Part shown: positions 1 through 7,028 of the stretch, piece by piece | Numbering within the stretch: the stretch's first letter is position 1 | Layout of the letters: every line of letters begins with the position of its first letter | NCBI GenBank assembly: GCA_027618625.1 | Contig: JAQCER010000146.1 | Coordinates: 1 to 7,390 of the forward strand | Reading direction: 5' to 3' | Origin: Verrucomicrobiota bacterium | GTDB taxonomy: Bacteria; Verrucomicrobiota; Verrucomicrobiia; Verrucomicrobiales; DEV007 | DNA: 7,390 nt | Program-made: the position numbers and the translations under genes | Notes under the pieces: model-generated | What the model was told of the DNA's origin: nothing | The model's database searches: none | The model's input: only the letters and a program-made list of their open reading frames with translations

Positions 1-1366
1 TTTCGTAGAAGAAATCGCTGGAACCGTGTTGGGCTCCGAAGAACAGCCAGTTGCGCCCCGGTGCCGCTGTCGCTTCGCGTTCTTCGAGAAAGGCTCGAAA
101 GGGAGCGATGCCAGTCCCGGGGCCGACCATGATCATGGGCAAGTTCGGATCGGAGGGCGGGCGAAAGTGTTTGGCTGTCTGGAAAAAGACCCCTGTGGTG
201 TTGCCGATTGGAAGACGTTCGGCGAGATAGGTGGAGGCGACTCCTTTGTGGAGTGTCTCGTTTTGTTCATAGCGGACGATATCTACGCAGAGGTGGACTT
301 CGCCCGGATGGGCTTTGGGGCTTGAGGCGATCGAATACAGCCGCGGCTGCAGTTTGCGCAATTCTTCTACGAACGCAGCCGGAGCCAAGGTGGTTTTCTC
401 GGTGTCTCCGAGCAGCGAGCGGATCTCGTAGTGCTGAATGAGTGCTTCGCGCAAGGGGAGCATTGCTCCTGTCGGCGTGGGCACTTCCACTTTGGGATCA
501 AGCCCTTTGGCCAGAATGACGCTGTCCACCACTTCCGGGCAGTTGTGTGGAAAGACGCCGAGGGCATCGCCAGCCTCGTATTCGAGGTCGGAACCTTCGA
601 TCGAGAAAGCGAAGTGTCGCGTGTCCTTTGCGGAAGCGGGGCCAGTCAACTTTTCGTTGATCAGCAAAGTAGCTGGAAAGGGATTCTTCTTGGAGTATCC
701 CACTGTCGCTGGGGATGTCTCCCGTTGAAGTGTTGTTGTTGCCGCCACCGCTACCGGGCTGCCTGAACGACTCTCACTGCTCCTGGAGTCTAACAACGCA
801 CTGAAAACGCCATTTTTCCAATGTTCCGCCGGCTCGTCATAGTCGACGTCGCAATCGATGCGCGGATGAACACGGTGCGCGCCCAGTTCCTCGAACCGCT
901 GGTCCAGCATTTTGCCAGCGAAGCAGAAAGTATCGGCGTAGTTCTTGTCACCGAGTGCCAGCACCGAATAGTTGAGGCCGGTGAGTTGTGGTGATGAGCC
1001 GTTCTGATTGAGCGCATTCCAGAAGCCGGTCGCATTGTCTGGCATCTCGCCCTCTCCCCAGGTGCTGGCGATGACGAGCACATTCTTTTCTGTCGACAAA
1101 GCGGTGGCCCCGAATTCATCCATGCCGGCGACGCGTGAGGCAAATCCCTTGGCGATTGCCTGCTTGTGAAACTGCTTTGCGAGACCTTCGGCGGTGCCGC
1201 TTTGGCTGCCATACAGGAACAGCACCGGCTTTCCCTCTTCAACAGCAGGGAGTGTGGCAGGAGCAGTCTCTCCGCGGCTTAACAGGCCCGCGAGAAAGCC
1301 GTTGAGCCATGCGCGCTGTTCGAGAGTGAAAGGTGCGGACTCGGGAATGACCGGGACTTGATTCAT
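1..1366 (-). CDS. CysJ-like NADPH-dependent diflavin reductase (sulfite reductase alpha type), 3'-truncated by the window edge
   Basis: I translated this frame by hand from an ATG at 1366; 455 codons stay open to the left edge. A flavodoxin domain (about 47-190) has the FMN phosphate loop YGSQSGTAE (52-60), STWGEGEMPDN (101-111) and ALGDKNYADTFC (137-148). A variable Ser/Ala/Thr linker (about 193-222) leads to an FAD domain with RLYSIASS (342-349) and GVASTYLAE (375-383), then the NADPH module with GPGTGIAPFRAF (415-426) and LFFGAQH (441-447). The final part, about 145 residues in CysJ, is off-window. The segment between LREALIQHYEI and RLYSIASS is about 30 residues, against roughly 65-70 in E. 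coli CysJ, so the connecting domain is much reduced. The start lies 17 nt after the nrtCD stop and has only a weak GGTAG-like ribosome site. Next to nitrate transport genes it more likely feeds electrons to an assimilatory nitrate or nitrite reductase than to sulfite reductase; this is inference, and a role with a CysI partner remains possible. Confidence 0.88.
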   Translation of the reverse strand, partial: MNQVPVIPESAPFTLEQRAWLNGFLAGLLSRGETAPATLPAVEEGKPVLFLYGSQSGTAEGLAKQFHKQAIAKGFASRVAGMDEFGATALSTEKNVLVIASTWGEGEMPDNATGFWNALNQNGSSPQLTGLNYSVLALGDKNYADTFCFAGKMLDQRFEELGAHRVHPRIDCDVDYDEPAEHWKNGVFSALLDSRSSESRSGSPVAVAATTTLQRETSPATVGYSKKNPFPATLLINEKLTGPASAKDTRHFAFSIEGSDLEYEAGDALGVFPHNCPEVVDSVILAKGLDPKVEVPTPTGAMLPLREALIQHYEIRSLLGDTEKTTLAPAAFVEELRKLQPRLYSIASSPKAHPGEVHLCVDIVRYEQNETLHKGVASTYLAERLPIGNTTGVFFQTAKHFRPPSDPNLPMIMVGPGTGIAPFRAFLEEREATAAPGRNWLFFGAQHGSSDFFYE

Positions 1367-1382
1367 TTCTACCGTAAGCAAT

Positions 1383-3248
1383 CTACGCGACCTGATCGCG
1401 GGAAGATTTGAATCCCAGGAGCGTATCCGTTTCTGCGCGGCAGTGGCGCGGAGGTTTGTGAAGGTGAGCCCGTTCTTCGAGGAATGAGAGCAGGTGCTCG
1501 CGGTATTGGTGGTAAAGCCGCGTCTTCATGATTTCTTCGCGGCGACGCGGGCGAGGGAATGATACCTCCAGGATCTCGCCGACTGAAGCATCGGGGCCGT
1601 TACTCATCAGGACTACGCGATCGGACAGATAGATGGCTTCATCGACGTCGTGCGTGACCATGAGAGCTGTCAATTTCACGCGATTCCAGAGATCCAGAAG
1701 AACACCTTGAAGGTCATATTTTGTCAGTTTATCGAGCATGCCGAACGGCTCATCCAGCAGCAGCATCTTGGGCGAAAGTGCAAAGGCGCGAGCGAGACCG
1801 ACCCGTTGGCGCATTCCCTGACTGAGTTCAGATGGCTTTTTGTTAAGCGCATTGCTGAGACCTAACAATCCCAGATAGTGGCAGGCAATGTCCCGACGCT
1901 CCCCTTTGCTGAGATGTGCGAACACTTGGTTCACGCCGATGAGAACATTGTCCAATGCACTGAGCCAGGGCAGCAGGCAGGGAGACTGGAAAACGACAGC
2001 CCTATCCGGGCCGGCCTCGGTGATCTCCCGGTCTCCGAGAATCATGCCGCCGCCTGTGGGATCACTGAGTCCAGCAATCATGCTGAGAACGGTTGATTTT
2101 CCGCAGCCGGAGTGACCGATCACGGTTACAAATTCTCCGTTGCGCACTTTTAGACAGAAGTCCTTTACGATCACCGCCTGACCGCCGCCCGGTTTGGGGT
2201 AGGCCTTGCAGAGGTTCCAGATGTCGAGATGTGGGGCATTGTTAGTGATTCGGCCTACTGTCCCCGCCTTCCGCGGGGCAAAGGGAGGGAAAACCTGTCC
2301 ATTTGGGCGATCGAGATCGAGCGGTTCGGCTTTCGGTAGTTCCGCCACCGCCTGCGCGTCAACGTCGGTCTGGCTGGCACGCAGTGATATGAGGTAGCTG
2401 GCGATCGCTTCGCGAAGATCCTGAATTTCCGGATCGGCAAAAATGTGCGCACGAATGCGCGGCCGAGCCAGTGGAATCTTGAACTCTGGCCCGAGGGTTG
2501 CGCCTGGGCCGGGGGTGAGTGGAATGACTCGATCTGCCATGAGTATGGCCTCATCGAGATCGTTGGTGATGAGCACCACGGTTTGCTGCTCCCTTTCCCA
2601 GATCTCCAGGATTTGATCCTGGATCGTGGCGCGCGTCATGGCATCGAGAGCACTGAGTGGCTCATCGAGCAGCAGGACCGCGGGCTTTGTGGAAAGTGTG
2701 CGGGCGACGGAGACGCGCTGGCGCATTCCACCCGAGAGTTCAGAGGGGCGCTTGTGCTCAGCACCGCCGAGATTGACCATCGTAATGGCATCCTGAACGC
2801 GTTGAGCGTGCCGTTGTTTTGCCTCGTCGGCGAAGACCTTCTTCACCGCCATGTTGACATTGCCGGAAACGTTCAGCCATGGCAGCAGCGAGTAGTTTTG
2901 AAAAACGAGACCGCGCTCCGGATCCGGGCCGGTAATGGGTTCGCCGCCGATCCTGACATGACCACTATCCGGAATTGCCAGTCCAGCCATGAGGTTGATC
3001 AGGGTCGATTTTCCGCTGCCCGAGAAGCCAACGATCGCTACGAACTCGCCTTTTTTGACGCTGAGATTCACGTCTCTCAGCACCTCTGTGCCCGATGTCG
3101 CACTGCCGAACGATTTGTTGACTCCCCGCAAGGTAAGGTAGTCCTTCTCTGGCGGGGCGACTGGATAAAATGGGGATCCGTCAGGCGATCGGGCTGGCAC
3201 CGCTGGCACCGCTGGCACTGCGCGCATTTTCTTGTTTGCTTTTGCCAT
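1383..3248 (-). CDS. Nitrate ABC transporter ATPase: two fused ATP-binding domains (NrtC-NrtD type)
   Basis: This 621-residue cytoplasmic protein energises uptake through NrtB. Domain 1 (about 37-260) has Walker A GFSGSGKST (74-82), Q-loop Gln117, signature LSGGMRQR (171-178), Walker B VLLLDE (191-196) and D-loop SALD. Its switch position reads LITNDLDEA, with Asn229 (codon 2562-2564) where His is usual. A linker of about 80 residues leads to domain 2 (about 341-570), with Walker A GHSGCGKST (378-386), Gln421, signature LSQGMRQR (475-482), Walker B MLLLDE (495-500) and a normal His533 in VTHDVDEA. The closing PRPRRREEIM region is typical of NrtD/SsuB/TauB ATPases. In cyanobacteria NrtC and NrtD are separate, and NrtC ends in an NrtA-like regulatory domain; here the two ATPases are joined and that domain is absent. 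The ATG lies 11 nt after the nrtB stop, with no recognisable Shine-Dalgarno, so coupled translation is likely. A Val-Pro-Ala repeat sits at residues 11-19. Other substrates of this family (bicarbonate, cyanate, sulfonates) are less likely given the neighbours. Confidence 0.9.
   Translation of the reverse strand: MAKANKKMRAVPAVPAVPARSPDGSPFYPVAPPEKDYLTLRGVNKSFGSATSGTEVLRDVNLSVKKGEFVAIVGFSGSGKSTLINLMAGLAIPDSGHVRIGGEPITGPDPERGLVFQNYSLLPWLNVSGNVNMAVKKVFADEAKQRHAQRVQDAITMVNLGGAEHKRPSELSGGMRQRVSVARTLSTKPAVLLLDEPLSALDAMTRATIQDQILEIWEREQQTVVLITNDLDEAILMADRVIPLTPGPGATLGPEFKIPLARPRIRAHIFADPEIQDLREAIASYLISLRASQTDVDAQAVAELPKAEPLDLDRPNGQVFPPFAPRKAGTVGRITNNAPHLDIWNLCKAYPKPGGGQAVIVKDFCLKVRNGEFVTVIGHSGCGKSTVLSMIAGLSDPTGGGMILGDREITEAGPDRAVVFQSPCLLPWLSALDNVLIGVNQVFAHLSKGERRDIACHYLGLLGLSNALNKKPSELSQGMRQRVGLARAFALSPKMLLLDEPFGMLDKLTKYDLQGVLLDLWNRVKLTALMVTHDVDEAIYLSDRVVLMSNGPDASVGEILEVSFPRPRRREEIMKTRLYHQYREHLLSFLEERAHLHKPPRHCRAETDTLLGFKSSRDQVA
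3193..3219. repeat. Three tandem 9-bp units in the 5' end of nrtCD
   Basis: GCTGGCACC occurs at 3193-3201 and 3202-3210, followed by GCTGGCACT at 3211-3219, head to tail. Because the unit is nine bases, it encodes repeated Val-Pro-Ala in the N-terminal extension of the ATPase without changing frame. It lies before the first ATPase domain, so a change in copy number would alter only a probably disordered tail. Confidence 0.85.
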
Positions 3249-3259
3249 GGTAAGGATTT

Positions 3260-4411
3260 CTACGCGGTGGTGTTGTCGGCGGTAACGAGGCGCTGGAGGG
3301 TGTGCATGCTTCGGTCGAGCAGGAAGCCGATGATTCCGATGACGATCACGGCGACGACGATTCTGCTCATGGATTCGGACGAACCATTCTGGAACTCATC
3401 CCAGATGAATTTTCCAAGGCCCGGATTTTGTGCCAGCATATCTGCTGCGATAAGAACCATCCAACCGACACCGAGTGATAATCGGAGACCGGTGAAGATG
3501 AACGGCAGCGATGATGGCATGACGATTCGCCAGATGCGTTGACGCCAGTTGAGTCGCAGGACTTTGCCGACATTCAGAAAATCCTGCTGCACGCTGGCAG
3601 CTCCGAACGCGGTATTGATCAACGTCGGCCAGAGCGAGCACAGAGTTACCGTTCCCGCAGAGATGAAAAGTGCACGGCCGAAGAGCTTTGCATCTTCTGC
3701 GGGCTGGTAGAGGGCGGTGACGAATACGAAGACGATCGGCAGCCACGCCAGTGGTGATACCGGTTTGAACACCTGAATCAGCGGCATGATCGCCGTATTG
3801 ATCAGAGGACTCAAACCACACAGCAGTCCCAGCGGAATGGCGATCGCTGTGGCAGTGGCAAAGCCGATGAGAACTGTGAGCAGGCTCACCGCAATCTGGT
3901 CGCCAAATGTAGGCGATCCGGCATATCGATTGCTCAGCGCCTCTGCTGCCCGCGTGCGGAAAGTCTCGGCATTGGCGGTGTTTCCTGCTGCTGCCGCCTT
4001 CTCCGCCTGAAGGGACAGGGCGGTGCTGAGCTTCCGCTGCTTTTCGTTGTGAGCATCCTCTTTGGCTGCATTCATCGCAGCAAATTCACGCATGCCCAGC
4101 CACGCGGACCATGTCTCGGCTGGACTCGGAATCGCCACGCTGTCGGTGCGAACTACTTTTGCACACACGGACCAGGAACCGAGAAACAAAAGAATCGCTA
4201 CCCCCGGTGCCAGAACGCCGCGAGCGATCTCGGCTGCCTGCTTCTTCGTTTCGAACCCTGCCAGAAGGCGGGCATACGGAATGAAAAATGGCAGGCCAAG
4301 CTGATCCAGTCGCTGGGAGACACGATGGACAGGAAACCAGGGGCCACGTTTGGTAGGAGCATCTGCCGTCCTGGCAGGCGCCCGTTCCAGTGGGGTAGAC
4401 GTTGCTTTCAT
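3260..4411 (-). CDS. nrtB: Nitrate ABC transporter permease NrtB (NtrB/SsuC family)
   Basis: This inner-membrane permease forms the transport path between NrtA and the ATPase. Starting at ATG 4411 it has 383 residues. A TTG 15 bases upstream (4426) is in frame but has no ribosome site; the ATG has only a weak GAG upstream, so the start is moderately secure. The first membrane segment is at about 66-84 (GVLAPGVAILLFLGSW), and further hydrophobic segments lie at about 172-198, 221-236, 246-263, 300-325 and 348-366. The cytoplasmic coupling (EAA) loop is recognisable at about 270-303, ending WRIVMPSSLP. The protein is about 100 residues longer than typical NrtB (near 280). The excess is a cytoplasmic N-terminal extension and an Ala/Glu/Lys-rich, probably helical stretch of about 60 residues (108-167) between membrane segments 1 and 2, with a smaller addition near YQPAEDAKLFG. 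It follows nrtA by 44 nt and precedes nrtCD by 11 nt. Confidence 0.9.
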   Translation of the reverse strand: MKATSTPLERAPARTADAPTKRGPWFPVHRVSQRLDQLGLPFFIPYARLLAGFETKKQAAEIARGVLAPGVAILLFLGSWSVCAKVVRTDSVAIPSPAETWSAWLGMREFAAMNAAKEDAHNEKQRKLSTALSLQAEKAAAAGNTANAETFRTRAAEALSNRYAGSPTFGDQIAVSLLTVLIGFATATAIAIPLGLLCGLSPLINTAIMPLIQVFKPVSPLAWLPIVFVFVTALYQPAEDAKLFGRALFISAGTVTLCSLWPTLINTAFGAASVQQDFLNVGKVLRLNWRQRIWRIVMPSSLPFIFTGLRLSLGVGWMVLIAADMLAQNPGLGKFIWDEFQNGSSESMSRIVVAVIVIGIIGFLLDRSMHTLQRLVTADNTTA

Positions 4412-4455
4412 CAGGTGTTCGCTCAATGGAATGTTGTCGGTTAGACGGGTGGCAT

Positions 4456-5910
4456 TTACTTCAGGCCGATCTCGAAGCTCTCGACATAGGCAGACGGTTT
4501 CTTGCCGTCATAAGATTTGCCGTCTATGAAGTCCGTTGTTGGTGGGCGGAACCCATCTGTTCCAAACGGGAAGTCGGATTCTTTGAAGCGACCTTCCTCG
4601 ATCAAGAGGCGTGCTGCCTGCTGGTAGACCTCCGGGCGGTAGATGTCCTTTGCAGTTTTCTCATACCAGTCGTCGCTCTTGGGCTCGGTGATCTGGCCCC
4701 AGCGCACCATCTGGGTGAGGAACCAGATGCAATCACTGTACCAAGGGTAGGATGCATTGTGGCGAAAGAAGACGTTGAAGTCCGGCATCTCGCGTTTGTC
4801 GCCCGGCTCAAACTCAAAGGTTCCAGTCATGCTGTTGGCGATCACTGCTTCGTCCGCACCCACGTAGTTCGGTTGGGCCAGCAGTTTGACTGCCTCCTTT
4901 CGGTTGTCGATGCTTTCGTCGAGCCAGTATCCAGCGCGTATGAGCGCTTTCGTGACTGCCAGCCAGGTGTTGGGGTTCGCTTCGCCCCAGGCTTTCGTGG
5001 TGCCAAAGACCTTTTCCGGATTGTTTTTCCAGATTTGGTAGTTGGTGACGACTGGGACACCGATCTTCTTGAATACAGCCTGCTGGTTCCATGGTTCGCC
5101 CACGCAGTAGCCGACGATGGTGCCTGCTTCCAGGGTCGATGGCATTTGTGGCGGAGGCGTGACAGAGAGGACGACTTCTGCATCGATGGTGCCAGGGACA
5201 TCCACGCTCTTCGTCGCTGGGTCGAAGTAGACACCAGGATTGATGCCAGCGGCCGCGAGCCAGTAGCGAATCTCGTAGTTGTGAGTCGACACTGGGAAGA
5301 CCATTCCCATCTGGAGCGGATTCCCGGCCTTCACTGCTTCATCGACGATTGGCTTGAGCGCGTCCGCTTTGATCGGGTGTATGGGCTTGCCGTCGGAGCC
5401 CATTTCCACCAGCGGTTTCATTTTTTCCCAGATGGCATTGCTGACTGTGATGCCGTTGCCATTGTAGTCGAGACTATAGGAGGTGACGACGTCTGCCTTT
5501 GTTCCGAATCCAATAGTGGCACCGATCGGTTGTCCGGCGAGCATGTGGGCACCATCCAGTTCGCCAGTGATCACACGATCGAGGAGAACCTTCCAGTTGG
5601 CCTGAGGCTCAAGCGCGACGTCGAGTCCCTCGTCCGAAAAGAAACCCTTTTCTTTGGCGATGACCAATGGCGCGCAGTCGGTGAGCTTGATGAATCCAAT
5701 TGTCAGTTTGGTCTTCTCTGTTGGCAGGAGATTGGTAGTGACTTCTTTCGAAACTTCAGCAATCGCTTCTGCTGGAGTGGTGCTCTCCGCAGGAGCAGGA
5801 GCGGTCGATGCGGCGCTGCCTGTCGGGGCTGGGCCACTGTCACCGCAGCCGGTGAGCAGGAATCCTAACGAAAGTGACAGAGGTGGGATGAGATGGCGTA
5901 GTTTCTTCAT
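4456..5910 (-). CDS. nrtA: Periplasmic nitrate-binding lipoprotein NrtA
   Basis: This solute-binding protein delivers nitrate or nitrite to NrtB. The ATG at 5910 is chosen because AAGGAGGT (5914-5921) precedes it and because it gives a lipoprotein signal: basic MKKLR, a hydrophobic run, then lipobox LTGC with Cys22 as the lipidated residue. A 24-codon upstream extension to 5982 would bury this signal and is rejected. Residues 23-65 form a Ser/Ala/Pro-rich tether. The CmpA/NrtA fold follows: [20 protein letters not shown] (70-89), NWKVLLDR with Trp106, GAHMLAG (120-126), [18 protein letters not shown] with His210, and VGYCVGEPW (266-274). Trp106 and His210 fall in segments that contact nitrate in the solved cyanobacterial NrtA. 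The length of 484 matches NrtA/CmpA, which have a long C-terminal part, rather than the shorter SsuA/TauA proteins. CmpA (bicarbonate) is the main alternative; the flavoprotein and NasS-like neighbours favour nitrate. Confidence 0.92.
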   Translation of the reverse strand: MKKLRHLIPPLSLSLGFLLTGCGDSGPAPTGSAASTAPAPAESTTPAEAIAEVSKEVTTNLLPTEKTKLTIGFIKLTDCAPLVIAKEKGFFSDEGLDVALEPQANWKVLLDRVITGELDGAHMLAGQPIGATIGFGTKADVVTSYSLDYNGNGITVSNAIWEKMKPLVEMGSDGKPIHPIKADALKPIVDEAVKAGNPLQMGMVFPVSTHNYEIRYWLAAAGINPGVYFDPATKSVDVPGTIDAEVVLSVTPPPQMPSTLEAGTIVGYCVGEPWNQQAVFKKIGVPVVTNYQIWKNNPEKVFGTTKAWGEANPNTWLAVTKALIRAGYWLDESIDNRKEAVKLLAQPNYVGADEAVIANSMTGTFEFEPGDKREMPDFNVFFRHNASYPWYSDCIWFLTQMVRWGQITEPKSDDWYEKTAKDIYRPEVYQQAARLLIEEGRFKESDFPFGTDGFRPPTTDFIDGKSYDGKKPSAYVESFEIGLK

Positions 5911-5913
5911 AGT

Positions 5914-5921
5914 ACCTCCTT
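5914..5921 (-). promoter_or_regulatory. Strong Shine-Dalgarno site of nrtA
   Basis: On the minus strand AAGGAGGT lies three bases before the ATG at 5910. It is the best ribosome site in the operon and fixes the nrtA start over the upstream in-frame ATG at 5982. Strong initiation here fits a binding protein made in excess over its transporter. Confidence 0.85.
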
Positions 5922-5942
5922 CAAAGCCATCTGTGTGCCAAG

Positions 5943-5999
5943 CCTCCAGCGGGACGCCTGGGGATCTCCCGTATCGAATCATTGGTGCTATGAATTCGA
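5943..5999 (-). promoter_or_regulatory. Structured leader between the NasS-like gene and nrtA
   Basis: The 90-nt gap can fold in the minus-strand transcript. Hairpin 1 (5999-5974) begins two bases after the upstream stop codon. Its arms are UCGAAU-U-CAU and AUGAUUCGA, giving nine pairs with one bulged U and a seven-base loop AGCACCA. Downstream, CCCCAG (5963-5958) can pair with CUGGAGG (5949-5943), with one bulge. A competing pairing, CGGGA (5971-5967) with UCCCG (5954-5950), would exclude it. No U-run follows any of these stems, so an intrinsic terminator is not supported. Candidate roles are mRNA processing or stabilisation of the nrtA section, or binding by a regulator. Confidence 0.5.
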
Positions 6000-6000
6000 C

Positions 6001-6999
6001 TCATGCCGGGTCCATAGCTTCGGCGAAAAGCTTCGAATCAAGCAGTTGCGGAAGGTGTCTGGTGCCATCCCACTGGTTTTTATGCCACTGCTCTGCGAGC
6101 CAGGTGAGGCGGGATCCCGATGGTGACATGGCTGCGCTGTTGAATCTTACCCGATGGGCTTTGCCATTGTTGATCGAATCGTAGTTGCCGGACAGGGCGC
6201 GCTCGATCATGTCTGCTTTCAGTCCAAGGTAACGATCGTTCTCCAACATTGATGCCAGCTCAGGATGATTCGCTGTTTCGTCACACCATGCGGCGGCCTG
6301 GAGTATACACCGGAGCAACTGGAGCGTTTCCGCATGACGTTGTTGTCGCATGTTGCCAGAAATCACGAAGACCTTGTCCGGGTGATTGGGGGCGAGCTTG
6401 TCACCGATGGCAACTACGGATCCCCGGTTCTCGATGATACAATGTGTGCACCATGGTTCACCTACGCAGATGCCATCGAGATGGCCGGAATGAATATTGC
6501 GTGCCATCAGCGATGGTGGCAGGTTGATGATTCGAATTTCGTCTTCTTTCGCTCCGGCCTCGCGCAGCCAGTTCTGAAGGAGGAACCCATGGGACGAAAG
6601 CCGATGAACGGCACCAAAGGTGAGCCTCCTGCCGCTGTCAGATGATCGATTCGCCATCAGCATCTGTTTTGCAGTGGTGATGCCTCTGTCGATCCAAAGC
6701 TTTGAAAGAACGATGCAGGAGCCGCCACGATTGAGAAAGAAAGGCACTGCGAATCCGGTCGATCCGATGGATCTTCCGGCACGCAGATCCAATGCCTGAC
6801 CTGCGAGCAATTGCATGGCATCAAATTCTCCAAAAACGAATTTATCGTAGATCGTTGCCCAGCCGGGTTCGGCTCTAAGGCGAACATCCAGACCAGCTGT
6901 TCGGAACAGGCCCAGTTCCTGTGCTGCAATTAAGGGAGCCGCATCCAAAAGTGGAATGAAGCCAATACGAATGGTGGGAGGGGAAAGCGAAAAAGACAC
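6001..6999 (-). CDS. Cytoplasmic NrtA/NasS-like nitrate-binding sensor protein
   Basis: This 332-residue protein of the CmpA/NrtA/NasS family starts at GTG 6999, preceded by AAGGA (7008-7004). It opens directly with the binding fold (TIRIGFIPLLDAAPLIAAQE, 9-28) and has no signal peptide or lipobox, so it should stay in the cytoplasm. Ligand-site segments match those of the neighbouring NrtA: GWATIYDK with Trp48, SSHGFLLQNWLREAG with His137, and CVGEPW (178-183). It ends after the region NSAAMSPSGSRLTWLAEQW and lacks most of the long NrtA C-terminal part. In NasS-NasT systems such a protein holds the ANTAR antiterminator NasT until nitrate or nitrite binds, so sensing is the likeliest role. 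No NasT gene follows; nrtA comes next after 90 nt. Alternatives are a free-standing counterpart of the NrtC regulatory domain, or a binding protein that is degenerate or exported another way. Confidence 0.75.
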   Translation of the reverse strand: MSFSLSPPTIRIGFIPLLDAAPLIAAQELGLFRTAGLDVRLRAEPGWATIYDKFVFGEFDAMQLLAGQALDLRAGRSIGSTGFAVPFFLNRGGSCIVLSKLWIDRGITTAKQMLMANRSSDSGRRLTFGAVHRLSSHGFLLQNWLREAGAKEDEIRIINLPPSLMARNIHSGHLDGICVGEPWCTHCIIENRGSVVAIGDKLAPNHPDKVFVISGNMRQQRHAETLQLLRCILQAAAWCDETANHPELASMLENDRYLGLKADMIERALSGNYDSINNGKAHRVRFNSAAMSPSGSRLTWLAEQWHKNQWDGTRHLPQLLDSKLFAEAMDPA

Positions 7000-7028
7000 G
7001 GAGTCCTTCCATCAGAGCGGATTCCGTG
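6997..7028. promoter_or_regulatory. Inverted repeat covering the ribosome site and GTG start of the NasS-like gene
   Basis: CACGGAGTCC (6997-7006) and GGATTCCGTG (7019-7028) are inverted repeats matching at nine of ten positions, separated by 12 bases. In the minus-strand transcript they would form a stem with a single A-C mismatch. The GUG start codon lies at the base of the 3' arm, and the GGA of the Shine-Dalgarno also lies within that arm. As DNA, the same dyad sits in the 64-bp divergent promoter region and could be a binding site for the LysR protein encoded next to it. The sequence does not decide between the RNA and DNA roles. Confidence 0.6.

Noticed and set aside
790..1242. 150-codon minus-strand frame within the flavoprotein region
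   Set aside because: The translation is Ser/Arg-rich with no motif, while another frame on the same strand gives an uninterrupted CysJ-like protein with all cofactor motifs.
2445..3542. 365-codon open frame on the plus strand opposite nrtCD and the end of nrtB
   Set aside because: It spans the junction of two well-supported minus-strand genes and shows no recognisable family; a shadow frame.
4412..4426. TTG start of nrtB at 4426
   Set aside because: It lacks a ribosome site and adds only five residues; the ATG at 4411 is preferred, though not proven.
4402..5868. 488-codon open frame on the plus strand opposite nrtA
   Set aside because: It is exactly antisense to a clear NrtA, is rich in Cys, Arg and Trp without domain motifs, and reflects codon bias of the real gene.
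5943..5963. Intrinsic terminator between the NasS-like gene and nrtA
   Set aside because: The stem is short with a bulge and no U-run follows it, so termination is not supported.
5911..5982. 24-codon upstream extension of nrtA to an ATG at 5982
   Set aside because: It would place a non-hydrophobic stretch before the lipoprotein signal and ignore the strong ribosome site before 5910.
5987..6018. GCTATG/CATAGC inverted repeat spanning the NasS-like stop codon
   Set aside because: Only six pairs with a 20-base spacer, and it competes with the stronger nine-pair hairpin at 5974-5999; probably chance.
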